From Terriglobales bacterium (lineage in GTDB: Bacteria; Acidobacteriota; Terriglobia; Terriglobales; Gp1-AA117): DNA of 5,752 bases. The translations under genes were made by a program, and so were the position numbers. Under the pieces are notes generated by a model, which was not told the origin of the DNA, ran no database searches, and was given only the letters and a program-made list of their open reading frames with translations. The stretch lies in the NCBI GenBank assembly GCA_030150795.1, contig JASLFF010000738.1, positions 1 to 5,752 on the forward strand. The letters are read 5' to 3'. This document shows, in pieces, positions 1 through 5,625 of this stretch. How positions within the stretch are numbered: position 1 is the first letter of the stretch; every line of letters starts with the position of its first letter.

Positions 1-171
1 TATTCCAAACCCGCGAGTGCGGCTGATTCCCACTTTGGGAAGCTCGAAATGCGAAGCGACGGCTGCAATGCTTTGGCGGTCTTGCTAGTTGAGAGTGATG
101 CAACGGATTTACCCACTCAGGCGAACGGAGCCGCGCTTCAACGCGGTAAGATAGCCATTCGGCGGAAACAT
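1..171. other. Leader region with small palindromes and an edge-open frame of doubtful status
   Basis: No gene can be recognised here. Forward frame 1 is open from the window edge to a TAG at 187-189 (62 codons), so it could be the tail of a gene that starts outside the window. Its peptide resembles no family I know, and its third codon positions show no clear GC preference. The stretch also holds perfect short palindromes: CCGC/GCGG at 11-22, TTCCCA/TGGGAA at 27-41 with loop CTT, and CCGCG/CGCGG at 131-146. These are more typical of the repeat-rich gaps elsewhere in this window. I lean towards intergenic DNA. Confidence 0.4.
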
Positions 172-199
172 TTGCGCGCTGCACAATAGCTGCTAAAAT
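172..199 (+). promoter_or_regulatory. Candidate sigma-70-type promoter of the ferredoxin gene (extended -10)
   Basis: A TTGCGC box (172-177) lies 16 bases before TAAAAT (194-199), which matches TATAAT at five of six positions. TG one base upstream (191-192) makes an extended -10 element. Transcription would start near 205-207, giving a leader of about 40 bases before the ATG at 248. This is read from consensus alone; the -35 match is only partial. Confidence 0.5.
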
Positions 200-247
200 C
201 ATCTGTTGCCCCACACAGCTTACTGAGATACGGAGACCTTTACTTCT

Positions 248-508
248 ATGGCATATGTGATTGCAGAGCCTTGCATCGGGACCAAGGACGCGGCCTGCGT
301 AGATGCATGTCCGGTGGATTGCATCCATCCTAAAAAAGACGAACCGCAGTTTGAGGGTTCCAACATGCTGTTCATTGATCCGGTGGAATGCATTGATTGT
401 GGCGCATGCGTGCCGGTGTGCCCGGTGTCCGCCATTTTTGCGCTGGACGATCTGCCGGAAAAATGGAAAGAATACGCGGAGAAGAACGCCAAGTATTTTG
501 GCCGGTAA
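248..508 (+). CDS. fdxA: 7Fe ferredoxin ([3Fe-4S][4Fe-4S]), FdxA family
   Basis: Small soluble cytoplasmic electron carrier of 86 residues. Eight cysteines are visible: C9, C17, C21 and C25 in the first half, then C48, C51, C54 and C58 in the CIDCGACVPVCP motif. By analogy with Azotobacter FdI and Thermus ferredoxin, C9, C17 and C58 should hold a [3Fe-4S] cluster, and C21, C48, C51 and C54 a [4Fe-4S] cluster. C25 would be free. The position equivalent to FdI Cys11 is T12, as expected for a stable 3Fe site. The C-terminal helix (about 69-86, rich in K and E) resembles the Thermus protein. The start fits the family's usual MAYVI-type N-terminus; a GGAG lies at 232-235, 12 bases upstream, which is rather far. 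The gene has its own promoter and terminator, so it is probably monocistronic. The redox partner cannot be told from context. Confidence 0.95.
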   Translation: MAYVIAEPCIGTKDAACVDACPVDCIHPKKDEPQFEGSNMLFIDPVECIDCGACVPVCPVSAIFALDDLPEKWKEYAEKNAKYFGR

Positions 509-528
509 AAGCTGAAACAGAGTTCCTG

Positions 529-558
529 AACGCGCAGCCGCCTAAGCTGCGCGTTTTT
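529..558 (+). terminator. Rho-independent terminator after the ferredoxin gene
   Basis: A perfect 8-bp GC-rich stem, CGCGCAGC (531-538) with GCTGCGCG (546-553), closes a 7-base loop. Two A-T pairs can extend it at the base (529-530 with 554-555), and it runs into five T residues (554-558). It begins 20 bases after the ferredoxin stop and ends 30 bases before recO, so it should separate the two transcripts. Confidence 0.9.
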
Positions 559-588
559 CATTGCACTCCGATGTATGCTTGAGCCAGC

Positions 589-1326
589 ATGCCTCGCCAA
601 TCTGAAGCCTTGATTTTGCGCACCTATCCGTTCCATGAAGCGGACCTGCTGGTGACGTTCTTCACCCGCGTGGAAGGGAAGATCAGGGGCGTGGCCAAGG
701 CAGCCAAGCGGTCAAAGCGGCGTTTTGGCGGGGCACTGGAGCCGCTGACTCATGTGACCGCCCACTGGGAGGAAAAAGAAAAGCAAGAGCTGGTGCGGCT
801 GGACTCCTGCGACATTATTTCTTCTCCGCTGGCGACAGAAGTGACATATCCGCGTCTGGTGGCGTTGAGCTACGTGGCGGAGGTAATCGACCAGCTATTG
901 CCTGACCGCGAACCCAGCGACGACATCTTTCGGCTCACGCTTGCAGTGGTCCATCAGCTGAAAGCCGACTCCATCTGGATGCCGCTTACCTATTTTGATC
1001 TATGGATTGTGCGGCTTATCGGGCTGCTGCCGGATCTGCATGCCTGCGTGATGTGTGGCGCGGTGCTGAACGGGAGCAAGGCGTATTTTCATCCGTTGGC
1101 TGACGGGTTGCTATGCCAGGATGATAAAAGGCTGGCCAGCACGGAAATTTCCGCTGACTCTCGCGCCCAGGCGACAGAGATGTTTCGTGCCCCTTTGAAC
1201 CGTCTGAAAGGCGATCCGTGGTCGCGCAAACGTGGGGCCGATCTTCGCCGCTTTCTGGCCCAGCGCATCGAGCGGCATATTGAGAAGAAGCTGGTGACGG
1301 CGGCGATGCTGGAGAGAGTGGACTGA
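589..1326 (+). CDS. recO: DNA repair protein RecO
   Basis: RecO works with RecR to load RecA onto SSB-coated single-stranded DNA in RecF-pathway repair, and it can anneal complementary strands. The 245-residue length is normal. Residues 1-80 form the N-terminal OB-fold domain, with the family signature EALILRTYPFHEADLLVTFF and the basic patch KAAKRSKRRFGGALEPL (38-54) expected to contact DNA. The helical C-terminal half carries a zinc-site-like region, CVMC at 153-156 and C176. The usual fourth ligand, three residues after C176, is D179, so the site is incomplete or uses Asp. The ATG at 589 matches the family start, but only a weak GAG (581-583) precedes it. Since a terminator ends at 558, recO must have a promoter very close to its start, or depend on readthrough. 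The recO-glyQS neighbourhood is also seen in other bacterial phyla. Confidence 0.95.
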   Translation: MPRQSEALILRTYPFHEADLLVTFFTRVEGKIRGVAKAAKRSKRRFGGALEPLTHVTAHWEEKEKQELVRLDSCDIISSPLATEVTYPRLVALSYVAEVIDQLLPDREPSDDIFRLTLAVVHQLKADSIWMPLTYFDLWIVRLIGLLPDLHACVMCGAVLNGSKAYFHPLADGLLCQDDKRLASTEISADSRAQATEMFRAPLNRLKGDPWSRKRGADLRRFLAQRIERHIEKKLVTAAMLERVD

Positions 1327-1346
1327 GCGAACGACAAAAACCTTGT

Positions 1347-1438
1347 AACACGGAGGCAAGGAGTTAACAGAGGTAAGAAGGAGGACCGCAGAAGAGGCAA
1401 AAAATATACTTCCGTTTCCTCTGCGTTTCAAAGGTGTT
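1347..1438. repeat. Imperfect inverted repeat between recO and the unknown gene
   Basis: AACAC (1347-1351) pairs with GTGTT (1434-1438), and CAGAGG (1368-1373) with CCTCTG (1418-1423). An alternative inner pairing is CGCAGA (1387-1392) with TCTGCG (1420-1425). The left arm is purine-rich (repeated GGAGG, AGAGG), the right arm pyrimidine-rich. This resembles the dispersed cacggagg...cctctgtg palindromes I know from intergenic regions of Acidobacteriota and other soil bacteria; that likeness is from memory. Six T residues follow at 1442-1447, so it might also weaken or end recO transcription. Confidence 0.55.
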
Positions 1439-1464
1439 GAGTTTTTTCGATTACAAAAGAGAGC

Positions 1465-1857
1465 ATGCCTGAGCAACACCAATGCGTCGAAACTGGTCGC
1501 AACTTTGCTACAGACGCTAAAGCCCGCGCCAGCGAAGCCCGCTTCCGCGAAATCCAAGATGCTTGCGCCGGTGGCGGTGTGCCGGATTTACACAAAGGAG
1601 ATGTGATTTATATCGGCACTGAGCTCTACCTTGGCCATGGACGCGATGATTTCCGCGGTGGACTGGCTGAAGTGATGGAAGTCCGGCAGGACGTGAGCCA
1701 AGGCCAGCCAACGCCCTTTGTGCGCGTCTTGCAGCAGATGGACACAATTCACAACTGGAAGTTATTGGCTTCAGAGCAAAGGGAATTGCGACATCGGCAC
1801 GGCAAGAGTTGGGCCCATCCTGACCCGGATGATCGACCTGAATTTAATGACTGGTGA
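1465..1857 (+). CDS. Conserved-looking small protein of unknown function
   Basis: I do not recognise this 130-residue protein. Residues 1-35 look helical and charged, with one Cys at each end (C7, C34). Residues 43-100 alternate strands and turns (HKGDVIYIG, ELYLGHGRDDFRGG, AEVMEV, PFVRVLQQ), as in a small beta-barrel or SH3-like fold. The end is basic then acidic (RELRHRHGKSW, then HPDPDDRPEFNDW). There is no signal peptide or membrane segment, so it is probably cytoplasmic. Codon use looks like its neighbours, which supports a real gene. An in-frame TGA at 1438-1440 leaves the ATG at 1465 as the only good start. The purine run GAGAG (1459-1463) sits too close to that ATG for a normal Shine-Dalgarno. 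It lies between recO and glyQ, with repeat-bearing gaps on both sides, so sharing an operon with either is uncertain. The fold is inference. Confidence 0.75.
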   Translation: MPEQHQCVETGRNFATDAKARASEARFREIQDACAGGGVPDLHKGDVIYIGTELYLGHGRDDFRGGLAEVMEVRQDVSQGQPTPFVRVLQQMDTIHNWKLLASEQRELRHRHGKSWAHPDPDDRPEFNDW

Positions 1858-1863
1858 GTTTGT

Positions 1864-1980
1864 TCTGCAATCCCGAGCGAAGCGAAGGAACCCTACCATC
1901 ATAGTCCTATCTTTGGTTTGTATGACCCACCGATCTCACGTTGCCATAGTGATCCCTCGCTGCGGCCTTGGGATTTCAGA
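1864..1980. repeat. Imperfect inverted repeat upstream of glyQ (REP-like)
   Basis: TCTG (1864-1867) pairs with CAGA (1977-1980), AATCCC (1869-1874) with GGGATT (1970-1975), and AGCGA (1881-1885, within GAGCGAAGCGA) with TCGCT (1957-1961). The intervening arms are degenerate. The type atcccgagcgaagcgagggat is a familiar dispersed intergenic palindrome in soil bacteria; that is from memory. It takes up most of the 172-base gap. I see no T-box or other glycine-responsive leader. Confidence 0.6.
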
Positions 1981-2003
1981 AAATGATGCAGCCATCAGAG
2001 TTC

Positions 2004-2012
2004 TGTTAAATT
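2004..2012 (+). promoter_or_regulatory. Possible extended -10 box just upstream of glyQ
   Basis: TGTTAAATT reads as an extended -10 (TG, one base, then TAAATT; four of six matches to TATAAT). No convincing -35 box is visible. If used, transcription would start about 10 bases before the glyQ ATG, giving a nearly leaderless mRNA. That would fit the lack of a Shine-Dalgarno there. Confidence 0.25.
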
Positions 2013-2029
2013 AGTAATTCGCCATACTC

Positions 2030-2995
2030 ATGCCCGCAGCCCCTACATATCAGGAACTTATCCTTCGCCTGCAGAATTTCTGGGCGGAGCGCGGCTGCGT
2101 GTTGCAGCAGCCGTATGACATCGAAGTCGGTGCGGGAACCATGGCGCCGGAAACTTTCTTGCGCGTGCTGGGGCCTAGGCCTTACAAAGTGGCGTATGTG
2201 CAGCCATCGCGCCGCCCGGCTGATGGCCGTTACGGCGACAATCCCAACCGTCTTTATAAGCACATGCAGATGCAAGTGATCCTTAAACCTCCGCCTGAGG
2301 ATGTGCAGGAGCTTTATTTGCGCTCGCTGGAGGCGATGGGGATTGATCTGGGCAAGCATGACATCAAGTTTGAAGAGGACAACTGGGAAGCGCCGACGCT
2401 GGCCGCGTGGGGCGTGGGGTGGCAGGTGATGCTCGACGGGTTGGAGATTACGCAATTCACTTATTTCCAGCAATGCGGCGGGATTGATCTTGATCCTATC
2501 TGCGCCGAATTGACGTATGGGCTGGAGCGCATCGCGGCGTTTCTGCAGGACGTGGACAGCATTTATGACATCGTCTGGGCTCGCGATCCACAAAGCGGGG
2601 CGGTGGTGAAGTATCGCGACGTGCGGTATCAGGATGAGTTGCAGATGTCGGTTAGCAACTTTGAGAAGGCCGACGTGGAGAAAACGTGGAAGCACTTTGA
2701 GATGTATGAGAGCGAGTCGCAGGCGCTGATCAATCAATTCAATGCGCTGCTGGCCGACAAGAGTGCGACGGCCGATGCGAAACAACGTTTTCCGTTGCTT
2801 GCCGCGTATGAGCTATGCCTGAAGTGCTCACATCTTTTTAATCTACTCGACGCTCGCGGCGCGATCTCTGTCACAGAGAGAGTCGGAGTGATCGCCCGCA
2901 TCCGCCAGCTTGCTGTGGGACTGGCGAAAGCGTATGTAGCGCAGCAAAACGTCGGCGCTGAAGCTGTGAAACTCCAGAAGGGAGGAGCAGCCTGA
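2030..2995 (+). CDS. glyQ: Glycyl-tRNA synthetase alpha subunit
   Basis: This is the catalytic subunit of the bacterial two-subunit glycyl-tRNA synthetase: it activates glycine with ATP and, with GlyS, charges tRNA-Gly in the cytoplasm. At 321 residues it is about 18 longer than E. coli GlyQ (303), mostly through an insert near 240-252 ([13 protein letters not shown]) and a longer C-terminus. Class II signatures are clear: [20 protein letters not shown] (32-51), motif 2 [19 protein letters not shown] (56-74), [16 protein letters not shown] (116-131), [10 protein letters not shown] (142-151) and motif 3 [10 protein letters not shown] (160-169). [13 protein letters not shown] (272-284) is also typical of the family. 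The ATG at 2030 gives the family's usual start shortly before the first helix ([10 protein letters not shown]). No Shine-Dalgarno is visible upstream. Its TGA overlaps the glyS ATG by one base, so the two are surely co-transcribed. Confidence 0.98.
   Translation: MPAAPTYQELILRLQNFWAERGCVLQQPYDIEVGAGTMAPETFLRVLGPRPYKVAYVQPSRRPADGRYGDNPNRLYKHMQMQVILKPPPEDVQELYLRSLEAMGIDLGKHDIKFEEDNWEAPTLAAWGVGWQVMLDGLEITQFTYFQQCGGIDLDPICAELTYGLERIAAFLQDVDSIYDIVWARDPQSGAVVKYRDVRYQDELQMSVSNFEKADVEKTWKHFEMYESESQALINQFNALLADKSATADAKQRFPLLAAYELCLKCSHLFNLLDARGAISVTERVGVIARIRQLAVGLAKAYVAQQNVGAEAVKLQKGGAA
2981..2987 (+). promoter_or_regulatory. Strong Shine-Dalgarno for glyS inside the end of glyQ
   Basis: GGAGGAG ends seven bases before the glyS ATG at 2995. 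It lies in the last codons of glyQ and is the only clear, well-spaced ribosome binding site in the window. With the TGATG stop-start overlap it points to translational coupling of the two subunits. Confidence 0.85.
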
Positions 2996-5154
2996 TGCCT
3001 GACTTTCTGCTGGAGATCGGTACGGAAGAAATTCCGGCGCGGATGATTGACGACGCGCGGAGCGAATTGGTGAAGCGAATGGCTGCGCTGTTGGCGCGCG
3101 AGTCGCTCATGAAGCCGACCGACGGGAAATCGGTTGAAGACGAGAGCAGTTGGACGGCATTTGCTTCTTACTCCACGCCGCGGCGGCTGGCGTTCCGCAT
3201 TTCTGACATTCCGACGCACCAGCCCGATGTCACCGAGCAGGTGACGGGGCCGTCGCTCAAAGTTGCATATAAGGATGGAAAGCCCACACCCGCCGCAGAA
3301 GCGTTTGCCAAGAAAGTGGGCGTGGATGTCGCCGCGCTGGAGAAGGTAACGAATCCTAAGGGTGAATATCTGGCCGCCACGATTACACGCAAAGGGCGAC
3401 AGACGGCAGAGATTCTGGCTGAGGCCGTTCCCAAAGAGATTGCTGCCATTTATTGGCCCAAAAATATGTACTGGCGCGCGGGCAAGCCGGAGCGGTTTGT
3501 AAGGCCGGTGCGCTGGATCGTCGCAATGCTCGATGGCGAGATTATTCCGCTGGAGTTCGCGGGCATCAAGGCAGGTAATCAGTCGTGCGGACATAGGATT
3601 CTCGGTCCGGCGAAGGTTTCGATTGCTTCGCCCTCGCAATATGTTGAAGCGATGCAGGCCGCGCATGTGGTGGTGGATTCCAGCCAGCGCGAGTACAAGA
3701 TCCGCAAAGCCCTGGATGCGGCCACGCGCACAGTCCCCGGCGCACGTTGGCGCGAAGACGCCGAACTACTCAAGACGGTGGTAAACCTGACGGAGTGGCC
3801 TTCGGCGATTCTGGGCAGCTTCGACAAGGAATACCTGTCACTGCCGGAAGAAGTGCTGGTCACGGTGATGCGTGACCATCAGAAATATTTTGCCGTCGAA
3901 GACGCGGCAGGCAAGTTGGCGCCGCATTTTCTTGCGGTGCTGAATACGGATGGCGATCCGGACGGATTGATTCGTCACGGCAATGAGCGTGTGCTGCGGG
4001 CAAGGTTTAACGATGCGCGGTTCTTCTGGGACACCGATCAAAAGACGCCGCTTGTGAATCGTGTGGAGATGTTGAAAGCGGTCACGTTCCAGAAAGATCT
4101 CGGTAGTTATTTTGAAAAGTCTGAACGGACATATTCGCTGTCTTCTCAAATCGTCGGGTGGGTAACTGGCAGTGGTGTCCCACTTAACCAGCCTGCGATC
4201 TTAGAGGCGTCGCGCCTCGCCAAAACTGATCTCACCACCGAATTGGTCAAGGAATTCACTGAGCTGCAGGGCGTTGTCGGCGGGCTATATGCCAAAGAGC
4301 AGGGATATTCGCAAGCTGTCGCCAATGCGATTTATGACCACTACAAGCCCGAGTCAATGGAAGACGATGTTCCGCGGACTCTTGAAGGTGCTGTTCTCTC
4401 TATCGCCGACAAGGCAGACAGCATTGCCGGAATGTTTACGCTGGGGCTGGTGCCTTCAGGATCGAAAGATCCTTTTGCGTTGCGGCGGCAGGCCAACGGA
4501 ATTATCAAGACCATTGCCGGCCACAAACTGCCGCTGTACTTGGCTGACTTGATGGCCCAGGCTCGGGCTGGTTATAGCGGCAGTGATGCGGAAAAGAAGT
4601 TTACGCAAAAGCGGGAAACGTACACGGAGGCCATTCGCGGCTTCTTCCGCGAGCGTCTGGAATTCTACCTTCGTGACGTGCTGGGGCTGGCCTATGACGT
4701 GGTCAACGCAACCTTGGCTGCCGGGGCAGACGATGTGGTGGATGCCGTAGCACGGGCCCAGTCCGTCGCTAAAGTCCGTCCGTCGAGTGACTTTGAATCG
4801 ATCTCGGTGGCGTTCAAGCGCATGAAGAACATACTGCGGCAGGCGGCAGAGACCAACAAGCAGATTGCTCAGCCGTTCAATCCGTCGGCGTTGAAAGATG
4901 AAGAAGAGAAAAAACTGGCCGATGCTGTGCCGGGAGTTGCGAAAAAGGTAAAAGAGCTAAGCGCTTCGCGGCAATACGAATCCGCGCTGCATGAGATTTC
5001 TCGCCTGCGTCCACCGGTCGACGCGTTCTTCGATAAGGTGATGGTGATGGTAGAGGATGAGGACTTACGGGCGCAGAGACTCGGGCTTCTGCAAACCCTG
5101 GTCAACGAATTTTCCAGCATCGCTGATTTTTCTGAGATCGTGACAGCGGGGTAA
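2995..5154 (+). CDS. glyS: Glycyl-tRNA synthetase beta subunit
   Basis: GlyS binds and recognises tRNA-Gly and completes the GlyQ active site in the tetrameric enzyme. It has 719 residues, somewhat more than E. coli GlyS (689). The N-terminus DFLLEIGTEEIPARM (3-17) is diagnostic. Further family blocks are PKNMYWRAGKPERFVRPVRW near 159-178, RHGNERVLRARFNDARFFWD near 324-343, ELQGVVGGLYAKEQG near 423-437, and ADKADSIAGMFTLGLVPSGS followed by KDPFALRR near 471-498. The last part (about 580-719) is the DALR-type anticodon-binding domain. The start is fixed by the GGAGGAG at 2981-2987 and the one-base overlap with glyQ. Oddity: the final codons, encoding FSSIADFSEIVTAG, recur twice in the non-coding DNA downstream (5397-5453 and 5626-5718), so the present C-terminus may be a replaced one. 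No strong intrinsic terminator follows directly. Confidence 0.98.
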   Translation: MPDFLLEIGTEEIPARMIDDARSELVKRMAALLARESLMKPTDGKSVEDESSWTAFASYSTPRRLAFRISDIPTHQPDVTEQVTGPSLKVAYKDGKPTPAAEAFAKKVGVDVAALEKVTNPKGEYLAATITRKGRQTAEILAEAVPKEIAAIYWPKNMYWRAGKPERFVRPVRWIVAMLDGEIIPLEFAGIKAGNQSCGHRILGPAKVSIASPSQYVEAMQAAHVVVDSSQREYKIRKALDAATRTVPGARWREDAELLKTVVNLTEWPSAILGSFDKEYLSLPEEVLVTVMRDHQKYFAVEDAAGKLAPHFLAVLNTDGDPDGLIRHGNERVLRARFNDARFFWDTDQKTPLVNRVEMLKAVTFQKDLGSYFEKSERTYSLSSQIVGWVTGSGVPLNQPAILEASRLAKTDLTTELVKEFTELQGVVGGLYAKEQGYSQAVANAIYDHYKPESMEDDVPRTLEGAVLSIADKADSIAGMFTLGLVPSGSKDPFALRRQANGIIKTIAGHKLPLYLADLMAQARAGYSGSDAEKKFTQKRETYTEAIRGFFRERLEFYLRDVLGLAYDVVNATLAAGADDVVDAVARAQSVAKVRPSSDFESISVAFKRMKNILRQAAETNKQIAQPFNPSALKDEEEKKLADAVPGVAKKVKELSASRQYESALHEISRLRPPVDAFFDKVMVMVEDEDLRAQRLGLLQTLVNEFSSIADFSEIVTAG
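5108..5144 (+). repeat. glyS 3'-end repeat, copy 1 (inside the live gene)
   Basis: This 37-base core lies at the end of glyS and encodes FSSIADFSEIV with the first bases of the next codon. It matches 5401-5437 at 35 of 37 positions. After the core this copy reads three more residues (T, A, G) and a TAA at 5152-5154, unlike the tail of copy 2. Confidence 0.9.
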
Positions 5155-5224
5155 AGCTTTAAAAGCGCTCCGCTGACGCTGCGCGCTGGCCACGGCGTGT
5201 GGAATAGATTTCTTCTGTTCGTTT

Positions 5225-5272
5225 CCCGGCACTTATTCCTCAGCGCAAGCGCGCCTCGGAAACGTGGCCGGG
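5225..5272. repeat. Inverted repeat, 48 bases
   Basis: CCCGGC (5225-5230) pairs with GCCGGG (5267-5272). The stem can extend by AC (5231-5232) with GT (5264-5265) around a one-base bulge. The interior holds the self-complementary GCGCAAGCGC (5243-5252). An alternative pairing joins GTTTCC (5221-5226) to GGAAAC (5258-5263). The sequence style recalls dispersed intergenic elements of Acidobacteriota, which is from memory. Confidence 0.6.
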
Positions 5273-5284
5273 CTACTATCATTC

Positions 5285-5301
5285 GTCCCGCGTTGCGGGA
5301 C
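5285..5301. repeat. Perfect 7-bp hairpin (GTCCCGC-GTT-GCGGGAC)
   Basis: A perfect GC-rich stem with a 3-base loop. No T-run follows, so it is not a classical terminator. A hairpin of similar design (GCCCC-GCT-GGGGC) occurs at 5474-5486 after repeat copy 2, so the two spacers share a structural motif. Confidence 0.65.
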
Positions 5302-5320
5302 TGGCGCGTTGAACTTCAGG

Positions 5321-5350
5321 CTTCTTCACTGCTTTCAAGAAGTGGTTTTT
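5321..5350 (+). terminator. Weak terminator candidate downstream of glyS
   Basis: CTTCTT (5321-5326) pairs with AAGAAG (5337-5342) around a 10-base loop, followed after three bases by five T residues (5346-5350). The stem has only two GC pairs and lies about 170 bases beyond the glyS stop. It is the only stem with a T-run in this spacer, but a poor one. Confidence 0.25.
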
Positions 5351-5364
5351 CTTTCATCTCCCTT

Positions 5365-5378
5365 CGCGCTGAAGCGCG
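5365..5378. repeat. Small perfect palindrome CGCGC-TGAA-GCGCG
   Basis: A 5-bp stem with a TGAA tetraloop, ending 18 bases before repeat copy 2. The tgaagc-centred design is typical of dispersed palindromes in Acidobacteriota intergenic DNA (from memory). Confidence 0.5.
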
Positions 5379-5396
5379 ATGCAGGAGGGTCCGCTG

Positions 5397-5453
5397 AATA
5401 AATTTTCCAGCATCGCAGATTTTTCAGAGATCGTGACCGAGAAGAAGTCGTAA
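5397..5453 (+). repeat. glyS: glyS 3'-end repeat, copy 2 (detached, with its own stop)
   Basis: Read in the glyS frame, this stretch encodes NKFSSIADFSEIVTEKKS and then TAA (5451-5453). Thirteen of the first 14 residues equal the live C-terminus (NEFSSIADFSEIVT). The 37-base core (5401-5437) differs from copy 1 at two bases, GCT to GCA and TCT to TCA, both silent; the next codon, ACA to ACC, is silent too. No glyS sequence precedes it: upstream similarity ends within a few codons, and an in-frame TGA lies at 5370-5372. It may be the original end of glyS displaced by an insertion, or the residue of a duplicated gene. Confidence 0.85.
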
Positions 5454-5625
5454 TGGTCTACTAGAAATGTGTCGCCCCGCTGGGGCTCTCCGCTTTTTGC
5501 ACTGTATCCACCCTTCCGGCTCGCATCGCGCCTTCGACGCTGGTTTTGTAGTTGGAGTATTTCGTTTTTCGTGTCGAGTGACTGCCATGGGGAAGTCTTA
5601 CCAGGAATTCAGAGACCGGTTGTGA
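5454..5625. other. Spacer between repeat copies 2 and 3, no convincing gene
   Basis: It contains a perfect GCCCC-GCT-GGGGC hairpin (5474-5486) and repeat-like Pro/Arg-biased sequence. The forward open frame at 5469-5687 has no family likeness and crosses repeat copy 3 in another frame, so I do not call it. A short reading frame at 5587-5625 encodes MGKSYQEFRDRL then TGA. This vaguely recalls the N-terminus of bS23-like four-helix-bundle proteins, but it is far too short to assign. Confidence 0.5.
5474..5486. repeat. Perfect 5-bp hairpin GCCCC-GCT-GGGGC
   Basis: A perfect stem with a 3-base loop, set 20 bases after the stop of repeat copy 2. It is similar in design to the hairpin at 5285-5301. 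No T-run follows. Confidence 0.55.

Larger units (their letters stand above)
5155..5396. other. Hairpin-rich spacer between glyS and repeat copy 2, no gene seen
   Basis: No frame here looks coding. The 66-codon open frame at 5197-5397 is low-complexity and Ser/Arg-rich, without family likeness. The stretch is built from palindromes, each annotated separately where clear. Another possible stem, AGCGC/GCGCT at 5164-5187, has no T-run. It could be one or more miniature repeat elements inserted after glyS. Confidence 0.6.

Noticed and set aside
220..636. Reverse-strand open frame of 138 codons over the ferredoxin
   Set aside because: It covers the ferredoxin, its terminator and the recO start on the opposite strand; the Ser/His-rich product resembles nothing.
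1718..2014. Forward open frame of 98 codons overlapping the unknown gene's end
   Set aside because: It runs through the inverted repeat upstream of glyQ in another frame, and its product shows no domain pattern.
1858..2029. Possible T-box leader regulating glyQS
   Set aside because: I see no T-box consensus (GGTGG-N-ACC-type), specifier loop or antiterminator; the structure there is a dispersed-type inverted repeat.
2006..2785. Reverse-strand open frame of 259 codons over glyQ
   Set aside because: Antisense shadow of glyQ with His/Leu/Arg bias and no recognisable domain.
2734..3666. Long reverse-strand open frame of 310 codons across the glyQ-glyS junction
   Set aside because: It is antisense to two unmistakable synthetase genes, is Arg- and Cys-rich with no family likeness, and is a codon-bias shadow.
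5197..5397. Forward open frame of 66 codons after glyS
   Set aside because: It passes through several palindromes, has no ribosome binding site, and gives a low-complexity Ser/Arg product.
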